This document shows, piece by piece, positions 30,073 through 41,138 of a DNA stretch of 64,000 nucleotides. Source of the stretch: Halocynthiibacter namhaensis. Its GTDB lineage: Bacteria; Pseudomonadota; Alphaproteobacteria; Rhodobacterales; Rhodobacteraceae. Location of the stretch: assembly GCF_000812685.1 (NCBI RefSeq), contig NZ_JWIF01000056.1, forward strand, positions 62,001 to 126,000, given 5' to 3'. The notes beneath the pieces are model-generated. The model did no database searches. It saw nothing but the letters and a program-made list of their open reading frames with translations, and was not told the origin of the DNA. The translations under genes and the position numbers were made by a program. Each line of letters starts with the position of its first letter. The stretch's first letter is position 1.

Positions 30073-30951
30073 CTATGAGAGCAGATTACAAAGCTTATCC
30101 AGATCCATCATATTTTTATATTTGATCGTGATCTGACCACTTTCTTTACCATTGCTGTGATCAATGCTGACCTTCATGCCAGTGTTCGCGGAAAGCTCAC
30201 CTTCCAGCGCGCGGGTATCTGCATCTTTTTCTATCCGCTGTTTCGGCGCAGATTTACGCTTGGAAGTGGATTTCACCAGGCTTTCCGTGGCACGCACAGA
30301 CAAGCCTTTTCCAATCACCTGCAAGGCCAAGGTAGAGGCATTTTCATTGCCCACCAACGCGCGTGCGTGCCCTGCAGACAGCTTACCTTCACGCAGATAT
30401 TCTTGCACATCACTTGGAAGATTCAAAAGCCGCAGCATATTTGCGATATGGCTGCGTGACTTAGACAGCGCCTTGGACATCTCTTCCTGGGTTCTATCAA
30501 AGCGGTCCATCAATGCGCGATATCCCAAGGACTCTTCCAATGGGTTCAGGTCTTCGCGCTGAACGTTCTCGATAATCGCAACTTCCAGCACTTCAATGTC
30601 GCTGAAATCACGGATAACCACAGGAACTTCGTGCAATTTCGCCATCTGAGACGCACGCCAACGGCGTTCACCCGCAACGATTTCATAGCTTCCGTCACCT
30701 TTGGGCGAGCTCCGCACAATAAGCGGCTGAATAACGCCCTTCTCAGCAATCGACTGTGACAGGCTTTCCAATTCAGCTGGCGTAAATGTACGGCGGGGTT
30801 GATCGGGATTGGCATGCAAATTTTCGATGGGAATCTTGCGATCCGAACGAAGATCACCAGCGGATGGCACCGCCGGCGTTTCAGGTTGCACATCTGCCAT
30901 CAATGCTGACAATCCGCGCCCTAAACCGCGCCGCTCATTCTTGCCTACCAT
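30073..30951 (-). CDS. parB: Chromosome partitioning protein ParB
   Basis: CTP-dependent DNA clamp that loads at parS. The protein is 292 aa. N-terminal NERRGLGRGLSALM is the ParA-interaction region; the CTPase domain has NPDQPRRTF and GERRWRAS motifs; a helix-turn-helix region (about 145-200, SRSHIANMLRLLNLP) binds parS; the C-terminus dimerises. Start overlaps the parA stop (TAATG). Two perfect parS sites lie upstream in the same operon. Confidence 0.96.
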   Translation of the reverse strand: MVGKNERRGLGRGLSALMADVQPETPAVPSAGDLRSDRKIPIENLHANPDQPRRTFTPAELESLSQSIAEKGVIQPLIVRSSPKGDGSYEIVAGERRWRASQMAKLHEVPVVIRDFSDIEVLEVAIIENVQREDLNPLEESLGYRALMDRFDRTQEEMSKALSKSRSHIANMLRLLNLPSDVQEYLREGKLSAGHARALVGNENASTLALQVIGKGLSVRATESLVKSTSKRKSAPKQRIEKDADTRALEGELSANTGMKVSIDHSNGKESGQITIKYKNMMDLDKLCNLLS

Positions 30952-31772
30952 TATGCGACCACCTTTGCTTTAACTGTCGTGTTTCTTGCGATTAATTCTT
31001 TTGCCATAGCTCGATATGCCTGACTTCCGCGCGAATTGGAATCATAGTCCAGCACAGACAACGCGTAAGATGGCGCTTCTGACACGCGAACATTACGCGG
31101 AATTACGGTTTTGAACACCATCTCACCGAGATTATCCCGAGCATCATTTTCCACCAACTGCGAAAGATTATTGCGGCGATCATACATTGTCATCACAACC
31201 CCTTCGATGCGAAGGTTTGGATTGGCACTTTCGCGGACTTCTCTCACGCTAAGCATCAGTTGTGACAGGCCTTCCAATGCAAAGAATTCACTTTGTAGTG
31301 GAACTAGGACGGAATCTGCCGCGACCATTGCGTTGACCGTCAACAAGTTCAAAGACGGGGGGCAATCTATCAGCACATAATCAAAACCATATCCATCAAT
31401 CGCATGTTGGCGCAGCGCATCATGCATTAGAAAAATGCGTTTTTCATTTGAATAAAGTTCAATATCAGCCGAGCTTAAGTCAGTATTGGCGGGAATAATC
31501 CATAAATTCTCGACATCGGTTTCTTGTATGGCTTCGCCCAAGCCCACCTCTTCGGTAAGAAGTTCGTATGTCGTGGTCTCGCGACGGTCCGCATCAATAC
31601 CCAGGCCCGTGGATGCGTTGCCCTGAGGGTCCAGATCAACAAGCAGGACGCGTTTTCCAAGCTCTGCAAGCGCAGCGCCCAGATTAATCGTAGTCGTTGT
31701 TTTACCGACTCCACCCTTCTGATTGGAAATGGCGATAATCTTCGGGCCCTTGGGCCGAGTAGGATCAGACAC
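30951..31772 (-). CDS. parA: Chromosome partitioning ATPase ParA (Soj)
   Basis: Deviant Walker A ATPase that segregates ParB-bound origins, 273 aa. ISNQKGGVGKTTTTINLG at about residues 16-33 has the signature lysine; LLVDLDPQGNAST and DCPPSLNLLT are Walker A' and B motifs. The start is a GTG overlapping the rsmG stop by 8 bp. Confidence 0.96.
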   Translation of the reverse strand: MSDPTRPKGPKIIAISNQKGGVGKTTTTINLGAALAELGKRVLLVDLDPQGNASTGLGIDADRRETTTYELLTEEVGLGEAIQETDVENLWIIPANTDLSSADIELYSNEKRIFLMHDALRQHAIDGYGFDYVLIDCPPSLNLLTVNAMVAADSVLVPLQSEFFALEGLSQLMLSVREVRESANPNLRIEGVVMTMYDRRNNLSQLVENDARDNLGEMVFKTVIPRNVRVSEAPSYALSVLDYDSNSRGSQAYRAMAKELIARNTTVKAKVVA

Positions 31773-32388
31773 GTCGAATTTCCCTAAGTTTCAAAATGGT
31801 CGCATTGGAATCTGTTTTGCTTACGAAATTTTCGGCGACAAAGGACCAAGATGCAAGTGCTTCCTGAACTTCTTTATCACAAGTTGCACCTTTGGGGAAA
31901 ATACAGATCCCGTCAGTTTGCAAAAGCGGCTTTGCCAAAGCCAGTAAGGGATCAAGAGCCGCCAATGCACGCGCGGAAATGACCTGAACTTTCAAATTTT
32001 CGATGGATTCGACCCGTTGGGACAGGACAGAAACGTTTAAACCCAACTCTCGCGCAACTGTTCGCAAAAAAGTTGCCTTCCGTTGATCGCTTTCAACAAG
32101 GGTCACATGCAAGGCCGGATGTGTTTCTTGCGCCATCGTCGCAACAACCAAACCCGGAAAACCGCCACCTGCCCCCAAGTCAGCCCAAGACGTTACATCT
32201 TCCGGCGCCAAAGATAGTATCTGCGCTGAATCAAGCATATGCCGCGACCAAATATCATCAAGGGTCGAGCGTGCGACCAAGTTAATCGCAGGGTTCCACT
32301 TCTGTAGCAATGCTGCGTATTGTTCTAGCTTCGCCAATGTTTCACGTGAAACATTCGTCTCGCGCTGAAAGTGATCTGATCCAGTCAT
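31765..32388 (-). CDS. rsmG: 16S rRNA (guanine527-N7)-methyltransferase RsmG
   Basis: Methylates G527 of 16S rRNA; loss gives low-level streptomycin resistance. The protein is 207 aa, with SAM motif [14 protein letters not shown] and the [17 protein letters not shown] segment typical of GidB. Residues 13-17 (VSRET) are encoded by a perfect parS sequence. Overlaps mnmG by ATGA and parA by 8 bp. Confidence 0.95.
   Translation of the reverse strand: MTGSDHFQRETNVSRETLAKLEQYAALLQKWNPAINLVARSTLDDIWSRHMLDSAQILSLAPEDVTSWADLGAGGGFPGLVVATMAQETHPALHVTLVESDQRKATFLRTVARELGLNVSVLSQRVESIENLKVQVISARALAALDPLLALAKPLLQTDGICIFPKGATCDKEVQEALASWSFVAENFVSKTDSNATILKLREIRRV
32338..32353. other. parS site 1
   Basis: TGTTTCACGTGAAACA, a perfect match to the bacterial parS palindrome, inside the 5' end of rsmG. 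It lies about 5.4 kb from the centre of the proposed origin and 1.4 kb upstream of parB. ParB nucleates here. Confidence 0.95.
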
Positions 32389-34253
32389 CCGGCTTTCCTT
32401 TCAGATTTTTGGCGAAGTTTAACCAAAATGAGCATAAGCGCTGCAGGTGTGATACCTTCAATTTTGGAAGCCTGTGCGATTGATTTGGGCCGATGGGACA
32501 ATAATTTGGACTTCAATTCGTTTGAAAGCCCTTCCATCGTAGAAAAGTCAAAATCAGCTGGGATCTTCTTCGCCTCGTCGCGTTGAAGTGCCTGAGCATC
32601 CGCGTTTTGACGATCAATATAATTGGCATAAAGCGCGTCTTTTTCCAACTGAACACCAATCCCCCTAGCAACGGCATCGAGACCGGGTTCCACCGTCTTC
32701 AACAAATCAAACGTAATCCCTGGAAAAGAAAGAAGCTCAATCCCATTTCGGCGCACGCCATCTTGATTGATAGCAAACCCAGCGTCCTTCATTTTCTTCG
32801 GCGTAATGGACATGTCCATCAGCAGGGCATTTGCGATTGCAAGTTTTTCGGATTTCTTTTCAAAGGCAACACGACGCGCTTCACCAACCAATCCGACATC
32901 AATCCCCTTCGGGGTAAGACGTTGATCAGCGTTATCCGCGCGCAAAGACAGCCGAAATTCAGCCCTCGATGTGAACATACGATAGGGTTCAGAGACACCG
33001 TGGCTGATGAGGTCGTCGATCATCACACCTATATAGCTTTCTGATCGACTGAATGTGACGCTGGATTTCCCCAAGACAGAACGCGCAGCATTCACCCCAG
33101 CAACAAGCCCTTGCGCGGCGGCTTCTTCATAACCCGTTGTCCCATTGATCTGGCCTGCCAAGAATAACCCGGGAACTGTACTGGTTTCCAAGGTCTCATT
33201 CAGCGCGCGGGGATCCACATAGTCATATTCAATTGCATATCCGGGCTGTAAGATCTCGGCCTGCTCTAACCCTCGGATAGAACGCACATAATCATACTGA
33301 ATAGTTTCCGGCAGGGATGTTGAAATACCGTTTGGGTAAACCGTGTCGTCATCCAAGCCCTCGGGCTCAAGGAAGATTTGATGTGATGTTTTATCAGCGA
33401 AACGAACGACTTTATCTTCGATAGAAGGGCAATAACGCGGCCCTACCCCATCAATCATCCCACCATACATCGCTGAACGTTCTAGGTTTTCGCGAATAAT
33501 GTCGTGGGTTCGTTCGTTGGTTTCAGTAATGCCACAGGCGATTTGTCGGGCGGTCGGTTTTATCGATAGGAATGAGAACATCGCGGGGTCATCATCGCCC
33601 GCTTGCATTTCCAGGCCATCCCAATTGATAGAAGATGCGCGAAGCCTGGGCGGTGTACCAGTTTTCAAACGCCCAAGGTTAAATCCGAAATCATCGATCC
33701 GCTCAGCCAAGCGGACGGATGGTTTATCCCCCATGCGTCCGCCCGCATATGACACATCGCCAATATGGATCAGGCCGCGCAGAAATGTCCCTGTCGTCAG
33801 TACAACAGCACCAGAAGAAATCGAGGTATCCCCATCCAGAACCACACCAGAAACGCGTGCCCCATCCATCTTGAGATCAGTAACTTCGCCAATAACAATA
33901 GATAGACCGGGTTGCTTCTTTACCTCGGATAACATCGCAGTGCGGTATAGCTTGCGGTCAGCTTGGGTGCGTGGCCCCTGAACGGCGGGGCCTTTGCGTC
34001 GATTTAGAAGGCGAAATTGAATACCTGCCTGGTCGGCAACACGACCCATCGCGCCATCAAGCGCATCAATTTCGCGAACCAAATGCCCTTTACCAAGGCC
34101 ACCAATCGCTGGATTACAAGACATCACGCCGATGCCTTCTTCGGTCAAAGTCACCAAAGCGGTGCGCGCGCCAGCCCGCGCAGAGGCCAAAGCAGCATCA
34201 CATCCAGCATGGCCACCACCGACCACAACAACATCATAGTCAAAATGTTTCAC
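32385..34253 (-). CDS. mnmG: tRNA uridine-5-carboxymethylaminomethyl modification enzyme MnmG
   Basis: FAD-dependent enzyme that, with MnmE, builds (c)mnm5 on wobble U34. The protein is 622 aa from GTG 34253 (625 from GTG 34262). FAD motif [16 protein letters not shown] near the N-terminus, then [40 protein letters not shown] and the C-terminal helical domain. AAGGAG (34262-34267) is eight bases from GTG 34253 but abuts GTG 34262, so the shorter start is favoured. The start codon then lies inside a parS site. Confidence 0.93.
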   Translation of the reverse strand: MKHFDYDVVVVGGGHAGCDAALASARAGARTALVTLTEEGIGVMSCNPAIGGLGKGHLVREIDALDGAMGRVADQAGIQFRLLNRRKGPAVQGPRTQADRKLYRTAMLSEVKKQPGLSIVIGEVTDLKMDGARVSGVVLDGDTSISSGAVVLTTGTFLRGLIHIGDVSYAGGRMGDKPSVRLAERIDDFGFNLGRLKTGTPPRLRASSINWDGLEMQAGDDDPAMFSFLSIKPTARQIACGITETNERTHDIIRENLERSAMYGGMIDGVGPRYCPSIEDKVVRFADKTSHQIFLEPEGLDDDTVYPNGISTSLPETIQYDYVRSIRGLEQAEILQPGYAIEYDYVDPRALNETLETSTVPGLFLAGQINGTTGYEEAAAQGLVAGVNAARSVLGKSSVTFSRSESYIGVMIDDLISHGVSEPYRMFTSRAEFRLSLRADNADQRLTPKGIDVGLVGEARRVAFEKKSEKLAIANALLMDMSITPKKMKDAGFAINQDGVRRNGIELLSFPGITFDLLKTVEPGLDAVARGIGVQLEKDALYANYIDRQNADAQALQRDEAKKIPADFDFSTMEGLSNELKSKLLSHRPKSIAQASKIEGITPAALMLILVKLRQKSERKAG

Positions 34254-34261
34254 GTGAAACA
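34246..34261. other. parS site 2, over the mnmG start codon
   Basis: A second perfect TGTTTCACGTGAAACA, 1.9 kb from the first. It occupies the spacer between the mnmG ribosome-binding site and its likely GTG start and includes that codon. About 3.5 kb from the centre of the proposed origin. Confidence 0.95.
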
Positions 34262-34274
34262 CTCCTTCTTGTGG

Positions 34275-35561
34275 CTATTTGCCAATACAGAAACTTGTGA
34301 AAATCTCATCCAAAAGATTTTCAACATCAACCCGACCAATCAACGCGTCAAGCGCGCGAATACCGGTGCGCAATTCTTCTGCCGCCAATTCAGAACGTTC
34401 AGAACCTAAGGATAGCTCAAATCGTGCTGATTCCATAGAGGTCAAAGCACGAGACATCGCAATGCGGTGACGTTCGCGCGTGGCAATAGATGCAGAAGCA
34501 GAACGCAGCACCAACACATCGCGCAAATGATTAACAAGGTTTGATACCCCTGCCCCGGTCTTACCCGAAACGGCGTTATCCGCGCCATTGTGAAGATCAG
34601 CCTTTGCCATCAAACGAATATCACCATCAAGAAAATCAACGCCGGGATCATCAGAAGTATTCTCACATAGAAAAACCCGAATGTCGGCATCTTTTGCCCG
34701 TGCCCGCGCGCGTTCGATACCAACGCCTTCGACGTAATCTTCTGTGTCACGGATACCGGCGGTGTCCAAAATTGTGACGGGCAAACCGCCAAGATCCATA
34801 CGCACTTCGACCACGTCACGTGTCGTGCCGGCGAATTCAGATGTGATGGCAGCTTCGCGACCCGCAAGCGCGTTCAGCAAAGTCGATTTACCGACATTCG
34901 GCGCGCCGATGATAGCAACTTCGAACCCATCTCGGATGCGTTCCGACACATCAATACCGGACAATTGTTTCTGAACATCGCTTTGAACACCGGTGATTAA
35001 ATCAGCGACCTCTGGTGAGACGTCAACGGGAACTTCTTCGTCGGCGAAATCAATCGTTGCCTCGATCAGAGCGGCGGCACGAATAAGATCAAGCCGCCAG
35101 TTGGACGCCGCATCACCGATTGCACCCGATAAAACCTTCAACGCCTGCTTTCTCTGCGCTTCTGTTTCGGCCTCAATAAGATCTGCAAGGCCTTCGACCT
35201 GCGCTAGATCAAGACATTCATTTTCCAGCGCACGTCGGGTGAATTCACCGGGATCTGCCATGCGCAGACCACTGTGGTTAGACAGTTCTGACAAAACTGC
35301 GGCGACAACGGCCTGGCTGCCATGAAGATGTAGCTCAACCACTTCTTCGCCGGTAAAGCTTGCGCCTTTTTCAAATAGAATAACAAGGGCTTGGTCCAGC
35401 AACCCCTCAGCCCCGCGAAGTTCTCGCAAAGCCGCAAAACGTGGGGGCGGAAGGTCACCAGACAGCGATTTTAACACAGCAGCTGCCTGTGGCCCGGAAA
35501 TACGGATCACGGCAACGCCCGCTTTCGTGCGGCCGCTGGCAGGTGCAAATATAGTGTCCAT
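34275..35561 (-). CDS. mnmE: tRNA modification GTPase MnmE
   Basis: Partner of MnmG in U34 modification, 428 aa. N-terminal folate-binding domain starts [23 protein letters not shown]; helical domain; G domain near 210-370 with GAPNVGKST (G1), GTTRD (G2) and DTAGIRDT (G3); the conserved C-terminus FCIGK carries the functional cysteine. First gene of the operon mnmE-mnmG-rsmG-parA-parB. Confidence 0.96.
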   Translation of the reverse strand: MDTIFAPASGRTKAGVAVIRISGPQAAAVLKSLSGDLPPPRFAALRELRGAEGLLDQALVILFEKGASFTGEEVVELHLHGSQAVVAAVLSELSNHSGLRMADPGEFTRRALENECLDLAQVEGLADLIEAETEAQRKQALKVLSGAIGDAASNWRLDLIRAAALIEATIDFADEEVPVDVSPEVADLITGVQSDVQKQLSGIDVSERIRDGFEVAIIGAPNVGKSTLLNALAGREAAITSEFAGTTRDVVEVRMDLGGLPVTILDTAGIRDTEDYVEGVGIERARARAKDADIRVFLCENTSDDPGVDFLDGDIRLMAKADLHNGADNAVSGKTGAGVSNLVNHLRDVLVLRSASASIATRERHRIAMSRALTSMESARFELSLGSERSELAAEELRTGIRALDALIGRVDVENLLDEIFTSFCIGK

Positions 35562-35594
35562 TGTTAAACCTTTGTTTTTATTCAGGTAAACACC

Positions 35595-36896
35595 TTAGGT
35601 GTTCATTGAATCAAAGAATTCACCATTAGATTTCGTTTGTTTAAGCTTGCCTAGCAGGAATTCAATCGCATCTGTGGTGCCCATCGGGTTAAGGATCCGA
35701 CGCAGAACATAAGTTTTCTGTAAGTCTTTGGGATTAACCAGAAGTTCCTCTTTCCGCGTGCCCGACTTAAGGATGTCCATGGCGGGATAAACACGTTTAT
35801 CCGCAACTTTACGATCCAGAACGATCTCACAGTTACCGGTGCCTTTAAATTCTTCGAAGATCACCTCATCCATGCGCGAACCTGTGTCGATCAGCGCGGT
35901 TGAGATGATGGTCAATGACCCGCCTTCTTCGATGTTACGTGCGGCACCAAAGAAACGCTTAGGGCGTTGCAACGCGTTTGCGTCCACACCACCGGTCAAA
36001 ACCTTACCAGAAGACGGCACAACAGTGTTAAATGCCCGGCCCAGACGCGTAATCGAGTCAAGCAAGATCACAACATCGCGCTTGTGTTCCACAAGACGTT
36101 TTGCTTTCTCAATCACCATTTCAGAAACGGCAACGTGACGTGTCGCAGGTTCATCAAAGGTCGAAGATACAACTTCGCCCTTCACGGAACGCTGCATGTC
36201 GGTGACTTCTTCTGGACGTTCGTCGATCAACAGAACAATCAGGTAAATTTCAGGGTGATTTGCTTCGATGCTATGGGCGATATTTTGCAGCAGAACTGTC
36301 TTACCCGTACGCGGAGGTGCCACGATCAAACAACGTTGGCCTTTCCCGATGGGTGAAACCAAATCAATGATGCGTGCTGATTTATCTTTGATGGTCGGAT
36401 CTTCGATTTCCATCTTCAGGCGTTCATCAGGGTACAGCGGCGTCAGGTTTTCAAAGGCAACCTTGTGTTTCGCTTTCTCTGGATCGCCAAAGTTGATCGT
36501 CGTGACAGATGTCAGACCGAAGTAGTTTTCACCCTCACGTGGGGCTTTGATCACACCTTCAATGGTATCACCAGTGCGCAAAGAAAACTTACGGATCATG
36601 TCAGGCGATACATAGATGTCGTCGGGACCAGCCAAATAGTTTGCCTCAGGGGAACGCAGATAACCAAATCCGTCTTGCAGAACCTCAAGAACACCGTTTC
36701 CTGAGATTTCCCAGCCTTCTTCCGCACGTTCACGCAGAATGGCGAACATCATATCGCCTTTGCGCATGGTCGACGCGTTTTCGATCTCAAGTTCTTCCGC
36801 AAGAGGAAGCAGATCTTTTGGTGCAGTCGCTTTCAACTCGGCCAAGGACAAAGTGTTGGTTGGCGCAGTTTCAGCGGTAATATCGGTATCGGACAT
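35595..36896 (-). CDS. rho: Transcription termination factor Rho
   Basis: Hexameric RNA helicase, 433 aa from ATG 36896 (the family N-terminus MSDTDITAE). The cold-shock-like RNA-binding domain has [15 protein letters not shown], followed by the ATPase: [12 protein letters not shown] (Walker A), [15 protein letters not shown] (Walker B), and the Q/R loops. An in-frame upstream ATG at 36935 is possible but does not look like Rho. 33 bp separate it from mnmE downstream, so read-through is possible. Confidence 0.95.
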   Translation of the reverse strand: MSDTDITAETAPTNTLSLAELKATAPKDLLPLAEELEIENASTMRKGDMMFAILRERAEEGWEISGNGVLEVLQDGFGYLRSPEANYLAGPDDIYVSPDMIRKFSLRTGDTIEGVIKAPREGENYFGLTSVTTINFGDPEKAKHKVAFENLTPLYPDERLKMEIEDPTIKDKSARIIDLVSPIGKGQRCLIVAPPRTGKTVLLQNIAHSIEANHPEIYLIVLLIDERPEEVTDMQRSVKGEVVSSTFDEPATRHVAVSEMVIEKAKRLVEHKRDVVILLDSITRLGRAFNTVVPSSGKVLTGGVDANALQRPKRFFGAARNIEEGGSLTIISTALIDTGSRMDEVIFEEFKGTGNCEIVLDRKVADKRVYPAMDILKSGTRKEELLVNPKDLQKTYVLRRILNPMGTTDAIEFLLGKLKQTKSNGEFFDSMNT

Positions 36897-37029
36897 GTGG
36901 AGAAGGCATCTCATAGGGTGCCACAGATTGGGCACAAGGAATCATAGGTATGGAAATACACCGCCGGACGGCAGGTTGAGATGCTTTTAATATGAAATCA
37001 GCTGTCGAGTCAAATCTAAGATCAGATTC

Positions 37030-37482
37030 TTAGAACGGGCGGACAACGACTGAGATCAATATCACCACAAGAAACACAGTGGGAAGTTCATTCATCATCC
37101 GATATCGACGCCCAGTTAGCTTGTTTTCACCGCGCATGAAATCTTTGCGGCGATACCCCAACCAGTGATGAAACCACGTCAGCACACAGACAGAGATCGC
37201 TTTGGTCCAAGGCCAAATCGCTGACCAGTCAACAACACCAGGCGTGAAAACCATTAAAAGACCAAAGATCCAAACGCCAGTCATGGCGGGGCTCATGATC
37301 CCGTATAACAAACGGCGTTCCATGGTTTGAAACAACTGGTCGGTTTCACTGCCCTGTTTCACAGTTTCTGCGTGATAAACAAACAAGCGAGGAAGATAAA
37401 AAATACCAGCCATCCAAGCGATCACAGAGAAAATATGACCAACCTTGATCCACATATACCAGTCATTAAGAAAATTTATCAT
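37030..37482 (-). CDS. hemJ: Protoporphyrinogen oxidase HemJ
   Basis: Membrane haem-pathway enzyme oxidising protoporphyrinogen IX in most alphaproteobacteria. The protein is 150 aa with four membrane helices: KVGHIFSVIAWMAGIFYLPRL near the N-terminus (conserved His), SPAMTGVWIFGLLM, CVLTWFHHWLGYRRKDF (conserved His pair) and VFLVVILISVVV at the end. The open frame extends upstream to 37581, but ATG 37482 gives the family length. It faces away from the proposed origin. Confidence 0.88.
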   Translation of the reverse strand: MINFLNDWYMWIKVGHIFSVIAWMAGIFYLPRLFVYHAETVKQGSETDQLFQTMERRLLYGIMSPAMTGVWIFGLLMVFTPGVVDWSAIWPWTKAISVCVLTWFHHWLGYRRKDFMRGENKLTGRRYRMMNELPTVFLVVILISVVVRPF

Positions 37483-37887
37483 AGCATAGGCCTGTTCTGT
37501 GAGATTGGCGCGTCTCGCTCTCTCCTTACTAATAATAATTATATATAAAAGAAAAGATGATGTTTTTGTAGGGAGGGCCAAAACGGTGGATTAAATGATC
37601 ATCCACCAGGTTATCCCCAAGCGTCGATTCTGTGCATGATTGTGGGTAAAATGAAATCAACCCTATAAAAACCTTTATATTTCAATTTCTTATTTTGCCA
37701 TATTTCATACATACCGGTTGATAATTTTGCAGGATGGCAGTTTTATACAGACCAGAGTTTTCCTTACCCACACGGGAGAAACTGTTAGGATTGCACCTGA
37801 GCCCCTGTAGATTTACACAGGCCAAGGCGGCAATGCTGTTATCCGCAAATTTACACAGCGCAATCGACGGGAGTTTTCCACAGAGTC
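37483..37887. other. Probable chromosomal replication origin (oriC)
   Basis: 405 bp without a convincing gene, between divergent hemJ and maf. DnaA-box-like 9-mers, each one mismatch from TTATCCACA: 37611-37619 (TTATCCCCA), 37641-37649 (reverse, TGTGGGTAA), 37764-37772 (TTACCCACA), 37839-37847 (TTATCCGCA), 37874-37882 (TTTTCCACA). A perfect 7-bp inverted repeat, GGTGGAT/ATCCACC, spans 37585-37607. Two AT-rich tracts (about 37526-37566 and 37650-37725) could be the unwinding element. One GANTC site lies at 37626. The gene neighbourhood (haem gene and rho to one side; maf-aroE-coaE-dnaQ to the other; parAB and parS close by) is the classic alphaproteobacterial origin context. Confidence 0.7.
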
Positions 37888-38481
37888 ATGAACATGGTGT
37901 TAGCTTCTGCGTCAGAAATTCGACGTTCTCTTTTACAAAATGCCGGGCTTACGGTTGATGTGATGCCCGCGCGCATAGATGAAGACGCAATCAAACAAGC
38001 TTTGCAGGCGGATAATGTTGCCCCGCGCGATATTGCCGATGCGTTGGCCGAAGCAAAGGCCCGAAAAATCAGCTTAAAGCAACCTGATGATTTGGTTCTG
38101 GGATGTGATCAAGTACTTGATTTTAAAGGTGAAATTCTAAATAAATCCACATCACCTGACGAAGCTATACGGCAATTGCAGGCGTTGAAAGGGCAAACAC
38201 ATATGCTTCATTCCGCGGCTGTCGTTTATAAAAATGGGCAACCACTTTGGCGTCATATCGGACAAGTGCGCCTGACAATGCGCGAATTTTCCGATGAATA
38301 TCTTCACAGTTATGTAGAACGCAATTTTGACTCTATCCGTCACGCCGTGGGCGCTTATAAGTTGGAGGAAGAAGGCGTGCGGCTTTTTTCGCGTGTTGAT
38401 GGGGATTACTTTAATGTTTTGGGGCTTCCATTGTTGGAACTTTTGAACTGGTTAAGCCTACGAGGGGATATTGACGGATGA
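37888..38481 (+). CDS. maf: Maf-family nucleoside triphosphate pyrophosphatase
   Basis: Hydrolyses dTTP, UTP or modified nucleotides; Maf proteins also affect septation. The protein is 197 aa. [18 protein letters not shown] is the phosphate-binding N-terminus (S-x-R), [14 protein letters not shown] the catalytic segment and [13 protein letters not shown] the C-terminal signature. First gene to the right of the proposed origin; overlaps aroE by ATGA. Confidence 0.93.
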   Translation: MNMVLASASEIRRSLLQNAGLTVDVMPARIDEDAIKQALQADNVAPRDIADALAEAKARKISLKQPDDLVLGCDQVLDFKGEILNKSTSPDEAIRQLQALKGQTHMLHSAAVVYKNGQPLWRHIGQVRLTMREFSDEYLHSYVERNFDSIRHAVGAYKLEEEGVRLFSRVDGDYFNVLGLPLLELLNWLSLRGDIDG

Positions 38482-39314
38482 GTGAAGCTAAAATTCCATT
38501 GGCGGGGGTCATTGGCTCACCCATTGAACATAGTAAATCCCCTGCGTTGCATGGTCATTGGCTGCAACGATACGGGATCAAGGGTCATTATGTCCCTATG
38601 AATATAGCGCATGACGCGCTTGAAGACTGTCTGCGTGCCTTGCCCAAAATGGGGTTTGTTGGCGTGAACGTTACAATTCCTCATAAAGAAACAGTGTTGA
38701 ATATCGCTGACAGTGTGACCGATCGTGCAGCGTTAATAGGGGCTGCAAACACCCTGACATTCAATGAAGACGGTAAAATTTATGCTGATAACACAGATGG
38801 TTATGGCTTTATTGAAAACCTGAAACAGGGTGCGCCAAACTGGGATCCTAAGGCAGGCCCGGCGGCCGTATTGGGTGCCGGTGGTGCATCTCGGGCAGTG
38901 CTGTCGGCATTATTAGACGCGGGCGTTGAACGCATTCTCTTGGCAAACCGCACAAAAGCGCGGTCTGAGGCATTAAAAGCCGAATTTGGCGCCAGGATTT
39001 CGGTTTTTGATTGGGTGCATGCCAATACAATGATCGAAGAAACGAACACTGTGGTGAACACCACCTCCTTGGGAATGCAGGGAAATGCACCGTTAAACGT
39101 GTCGTTGGAAGGGTTGCGCCCGGAAACTGTCGTGACCGACATCGTTTACGCGCCGCTCGAAACAGAATTTCTGAAAACCGCGCGCGAAGCGGGCTGTACG
39201 ACCGTCGATGGATTGGGAATGTTGTTGTATCAAGCGGCACCTGGCTTTGAACGCTGGTTCGGACAACGCCCAGAAGTGGACGAAGATTTGCGCCAAGCGG
39301 TTCTATCTGCATGA
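38478..39314 (+). CDS. aroE: Shikimate dehydrogenase
   Basis: NADPH-dependent reduction of 3-dehydroshikimate in aromatic amino acid synthesis. The protein is 278 aa. N-terminal [14 protein letters not shown] binds shikimate, [10 protein letters not shown] carries the catalytic Lys, and [11 protein letters not shown] is the nucleotide-binding loop. Overlaps maf and coaE by 4 bp each. Confidence 0.95.
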   Translation: MSEAKIPLAGVIGSPIEHSKSPALHGHWLQRYGIKGHYVPMNIAHDALEDCLRALPKMGFVGVNVTIPHKETVLNIADSVTDRAALIGAANTLTFNEDGKIYADNTDGYGFIENLKQGAPNWDPKAGPAAVLGAGGASRAVLSALLDAGVERILLANRTKARSEALKAEFGARISVFDWVHANTMIEETNTVVNTTSLGMQGNAPLNVSLEGLRPETVVTDIVYAPLETEFLKTAREAGCTTVDGLGMLLYQAAPGFERWFGQRPEVDEDLRQAVLSA

Positions 39315-39907
39315 AACCAATTCTGATCGGTTTAACGGGCTCCATTGGGATGGGGAAATCGACTACCGCGGCGATGTTCAAAGCTGAAAACACCCCAGTT
39401 TGGGATGCGGATGCAGCTGTGCATCGTCTCTATGATACCGGTGGAAAAGCCGTTGGGTTGATTGGGGATATTCATGCGGAAGCTATTGAAAATAATAAAG
39501 TTAGTCGTGGTCGACTAAAAGCTTGGATTTCTGTGGATAAAACTGCACTGAAGCAGATCGAAGCCATCGTTCACCCCCTTCTGAATGAAGACCGCCAAGA
39601 CTTTATTCGAACGACAACTGCGCCGATTGCTGTGTTGGACATCCCGCTTTTGTTTGAGATGGGAACACATGAGATCGTTGACGTGATTGTCGTGGTTTCG
39701 GCCCCTTCTGATGTGCAGCGCGCGCGGGTTTTGGAACGTGGCACGATGACAGAAGCACAATTCGAAATGATCCTCGCGAAACAGATGCCAGATGCGGAAA
39801 AACGCGCGCGGGCAGATTATGTTATCGAGACGACAGATCTGGACAGTGCCCGGGCAGCTGTGAAACAAGTGTTGTCTGATATCGCGAAGGGGAAATTCAA
39901 TGCGTGA
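39311..39907 (+). CDS. coaE: Dephospho-CoA kinase
   Basis: Last step of CoA synthesis. The protein is 198 aa, with P-loop [17 protein letters not shown], the [13 protein letters not shown] acceptor motif and the DIPLLFEMG lid segment. Overlaps dnaQ by 8 bp. Confidence 0.95.
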   Translation: MKPILIGLTGSIGMGKSTTAAMFKAENTPVWDADAAVHRLYDTGGKAVGLIGDIHAEAIENNKVSRGRLKAWISVDKTALKQIEAIVHPLLNEDRQDFIRTTTAPIAVLDIPLLFEMGTHEIVDVIVVVSAPSDVQRARVLERGTMTEAQFEMILAKQMPDAEKRARADYVIETTDLDSARAAVKQVLSDIAKGKFNA

Positions 39908-40634
39908 GCTGGTGCTTGATACGGAAACCACGGGTTTTGATCCCGAAAGTGGTGACCGGATTGTCGAAATCGGTGCGCTTGAGCTGTGGAACCACATGCC
40001 CACGGGCGAAACTTATCACGTTTATATCAATCCTGAACGTGACATGCCGGCAGGTGCGTTTGAAGTTCACGGAATTGGCCCTGATATTCTAACGCCGCCG
40101 CAAAAACCGGAACCTGGCCAAATTACCTTGCGTGATAAGCCGTTGTTCAAAGATGTCGCGCAGGGTTTTGTTGATTTTGTGCGTGGTGATCGCATGGTCA
40201 TTCACAACGCCAGCTTTGACATGAAGTTCCTAAATGCTGAATTGCGCTGGCTTGGGATGAAGGAACTTCCCATGTCGCAATCCCTTGATACCCTGGCGAT
40301 TGCGCGCAAAAAATTTCCCGGCTCACCCGCATCTTTGGATGCGTTGTGTCGCCGGTATGGGATCAATAACACGGCGCGTACGTTACACGGCGCCTTGCTC
40401 GATTCCGAAATTTTGGCGGAAGTTTACCTTGAACTGATCGGCGGCAAACAACCTGATTTTGGCCTGTCTACGGTATCAGGTGGAAAGTCATCAGGCGGCG
40501 CAGGATCAGCCGAATGGCGGCCTTCAAAGCGCGCAGCCCCCCTACCCTCGCGCCTAACGGAAGACGAAAAAAAAGCCCACGCCGAATTTATATCCGGCAT
40601 GGGCGATGAAGCGGTCTGGAACCGGTTTTCCTAA
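39900..40634 (+). CDS. dnaQ: DNA polymerase III epsilon subunit (proofreading exonuclease)
   Basis: 3'-5' DEDDh exonuclease, 244 aa: Exo[13 protein letters not shown], Exo[17 protein letters not shown], Exo[20 protein letters not shown] with the catalytic His. A Gly/Ser-rich linker and a C-terminal tail are present as usual for polymerase contact. Converges on secB with a 3-bp gap. Confidence 0.95.
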   Translation: MRELVLDTETTGFDPESGDRIVEIGALELWNHMPTGETYHVYINPERDMPAGAFEVHGIGPDILTPPQKPEPGQITLRDKPLFKDVAQGFVDFVRGDRMVIHNASFDMKFLNAELRWLGMKELPMSQSLDTLAIARKKFPGSPASLDALCRRYGINNTARTLHGALLDSEILAEVYLELIGGKQPDFGLSTVSGGKSSGGAGSAEWRPSKRAAPLPSRLTEDEKKAHAEFISGMGDEAVWNRFS

Positions 40635-40637
40635 GGT

Positions 40638-41138
40638 TTAGGAAACGGTCTGCCCTTTTTTCTCTTCTTGGGCACGACGGGTCAGTTCCTGACGGTACAG
40701 ACCAACAAAGTCGATGTTTTCCAAGTTCAGCGGCGGGAAGCCACCATCACGTGTGACGTCAGAAACGATGCGGCGCACGAAGGGGAACAACATACGTGGG
40801 CATTCGATCAAAAGATACGGGTGCATTTGTTCTTCGGGAACATTCTCAACCACGAAAACACCGCCGTATTCCAGTTCCATCATGAACAAGGAATTGCCGT
40901 CAGCTTTGTTCTTTGAGTGGATCGAAAATTTGCTGATCACTTCATAAGTGTTTTCAGCTTCACGCTTTTTCGCGTCCAGATTTACTTGGACTTGAATGTC
41001 AGGTTGCACGTCGCCTTGAATGCCTTTTTGGGCAACGATATTTTCAAATGACATATCGCGGATAAATTGTGCAGCAACCTGCATACGTGGAACAACGGGT
41101 TGTTCTGGTGCAGCAGCAGCTTTTTCGTTTTCGGCCAT
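40638..41138 (-). CDS. secB: Protein-export chaperone SecB
   Basis: Tetrameric cytosolic chaperone for Sec substrates, 166 aa. MQVAAQFIRDMSFENI and the CPRMLFPFVRRIVSDVTRDGGFPPLNLENIDF region are SecB signatures. An acidic, Glu/Ala-rich N-terminus and a basic tail surround the core. It is the partner of SecA; neighbours (dnaQ, fxsA, Tim44-like) are as in related genomes. Confidence 0.95.
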   Translation of the reverse strand: MAENEKAAAAPEQPVVPRMQVAAQFIRDMSFENIVAQKGIQGDVQPDIQVQVNLDAKKREAENTYEVISKFSIHSKNKADGNSLFMMELEYGGVFVVENVPEEQMHPYLLIECPRMLFPFVRRIVSDVTRDGGFPPLNLENIDFVGLYRQELTRRAQEEKKGQTVS

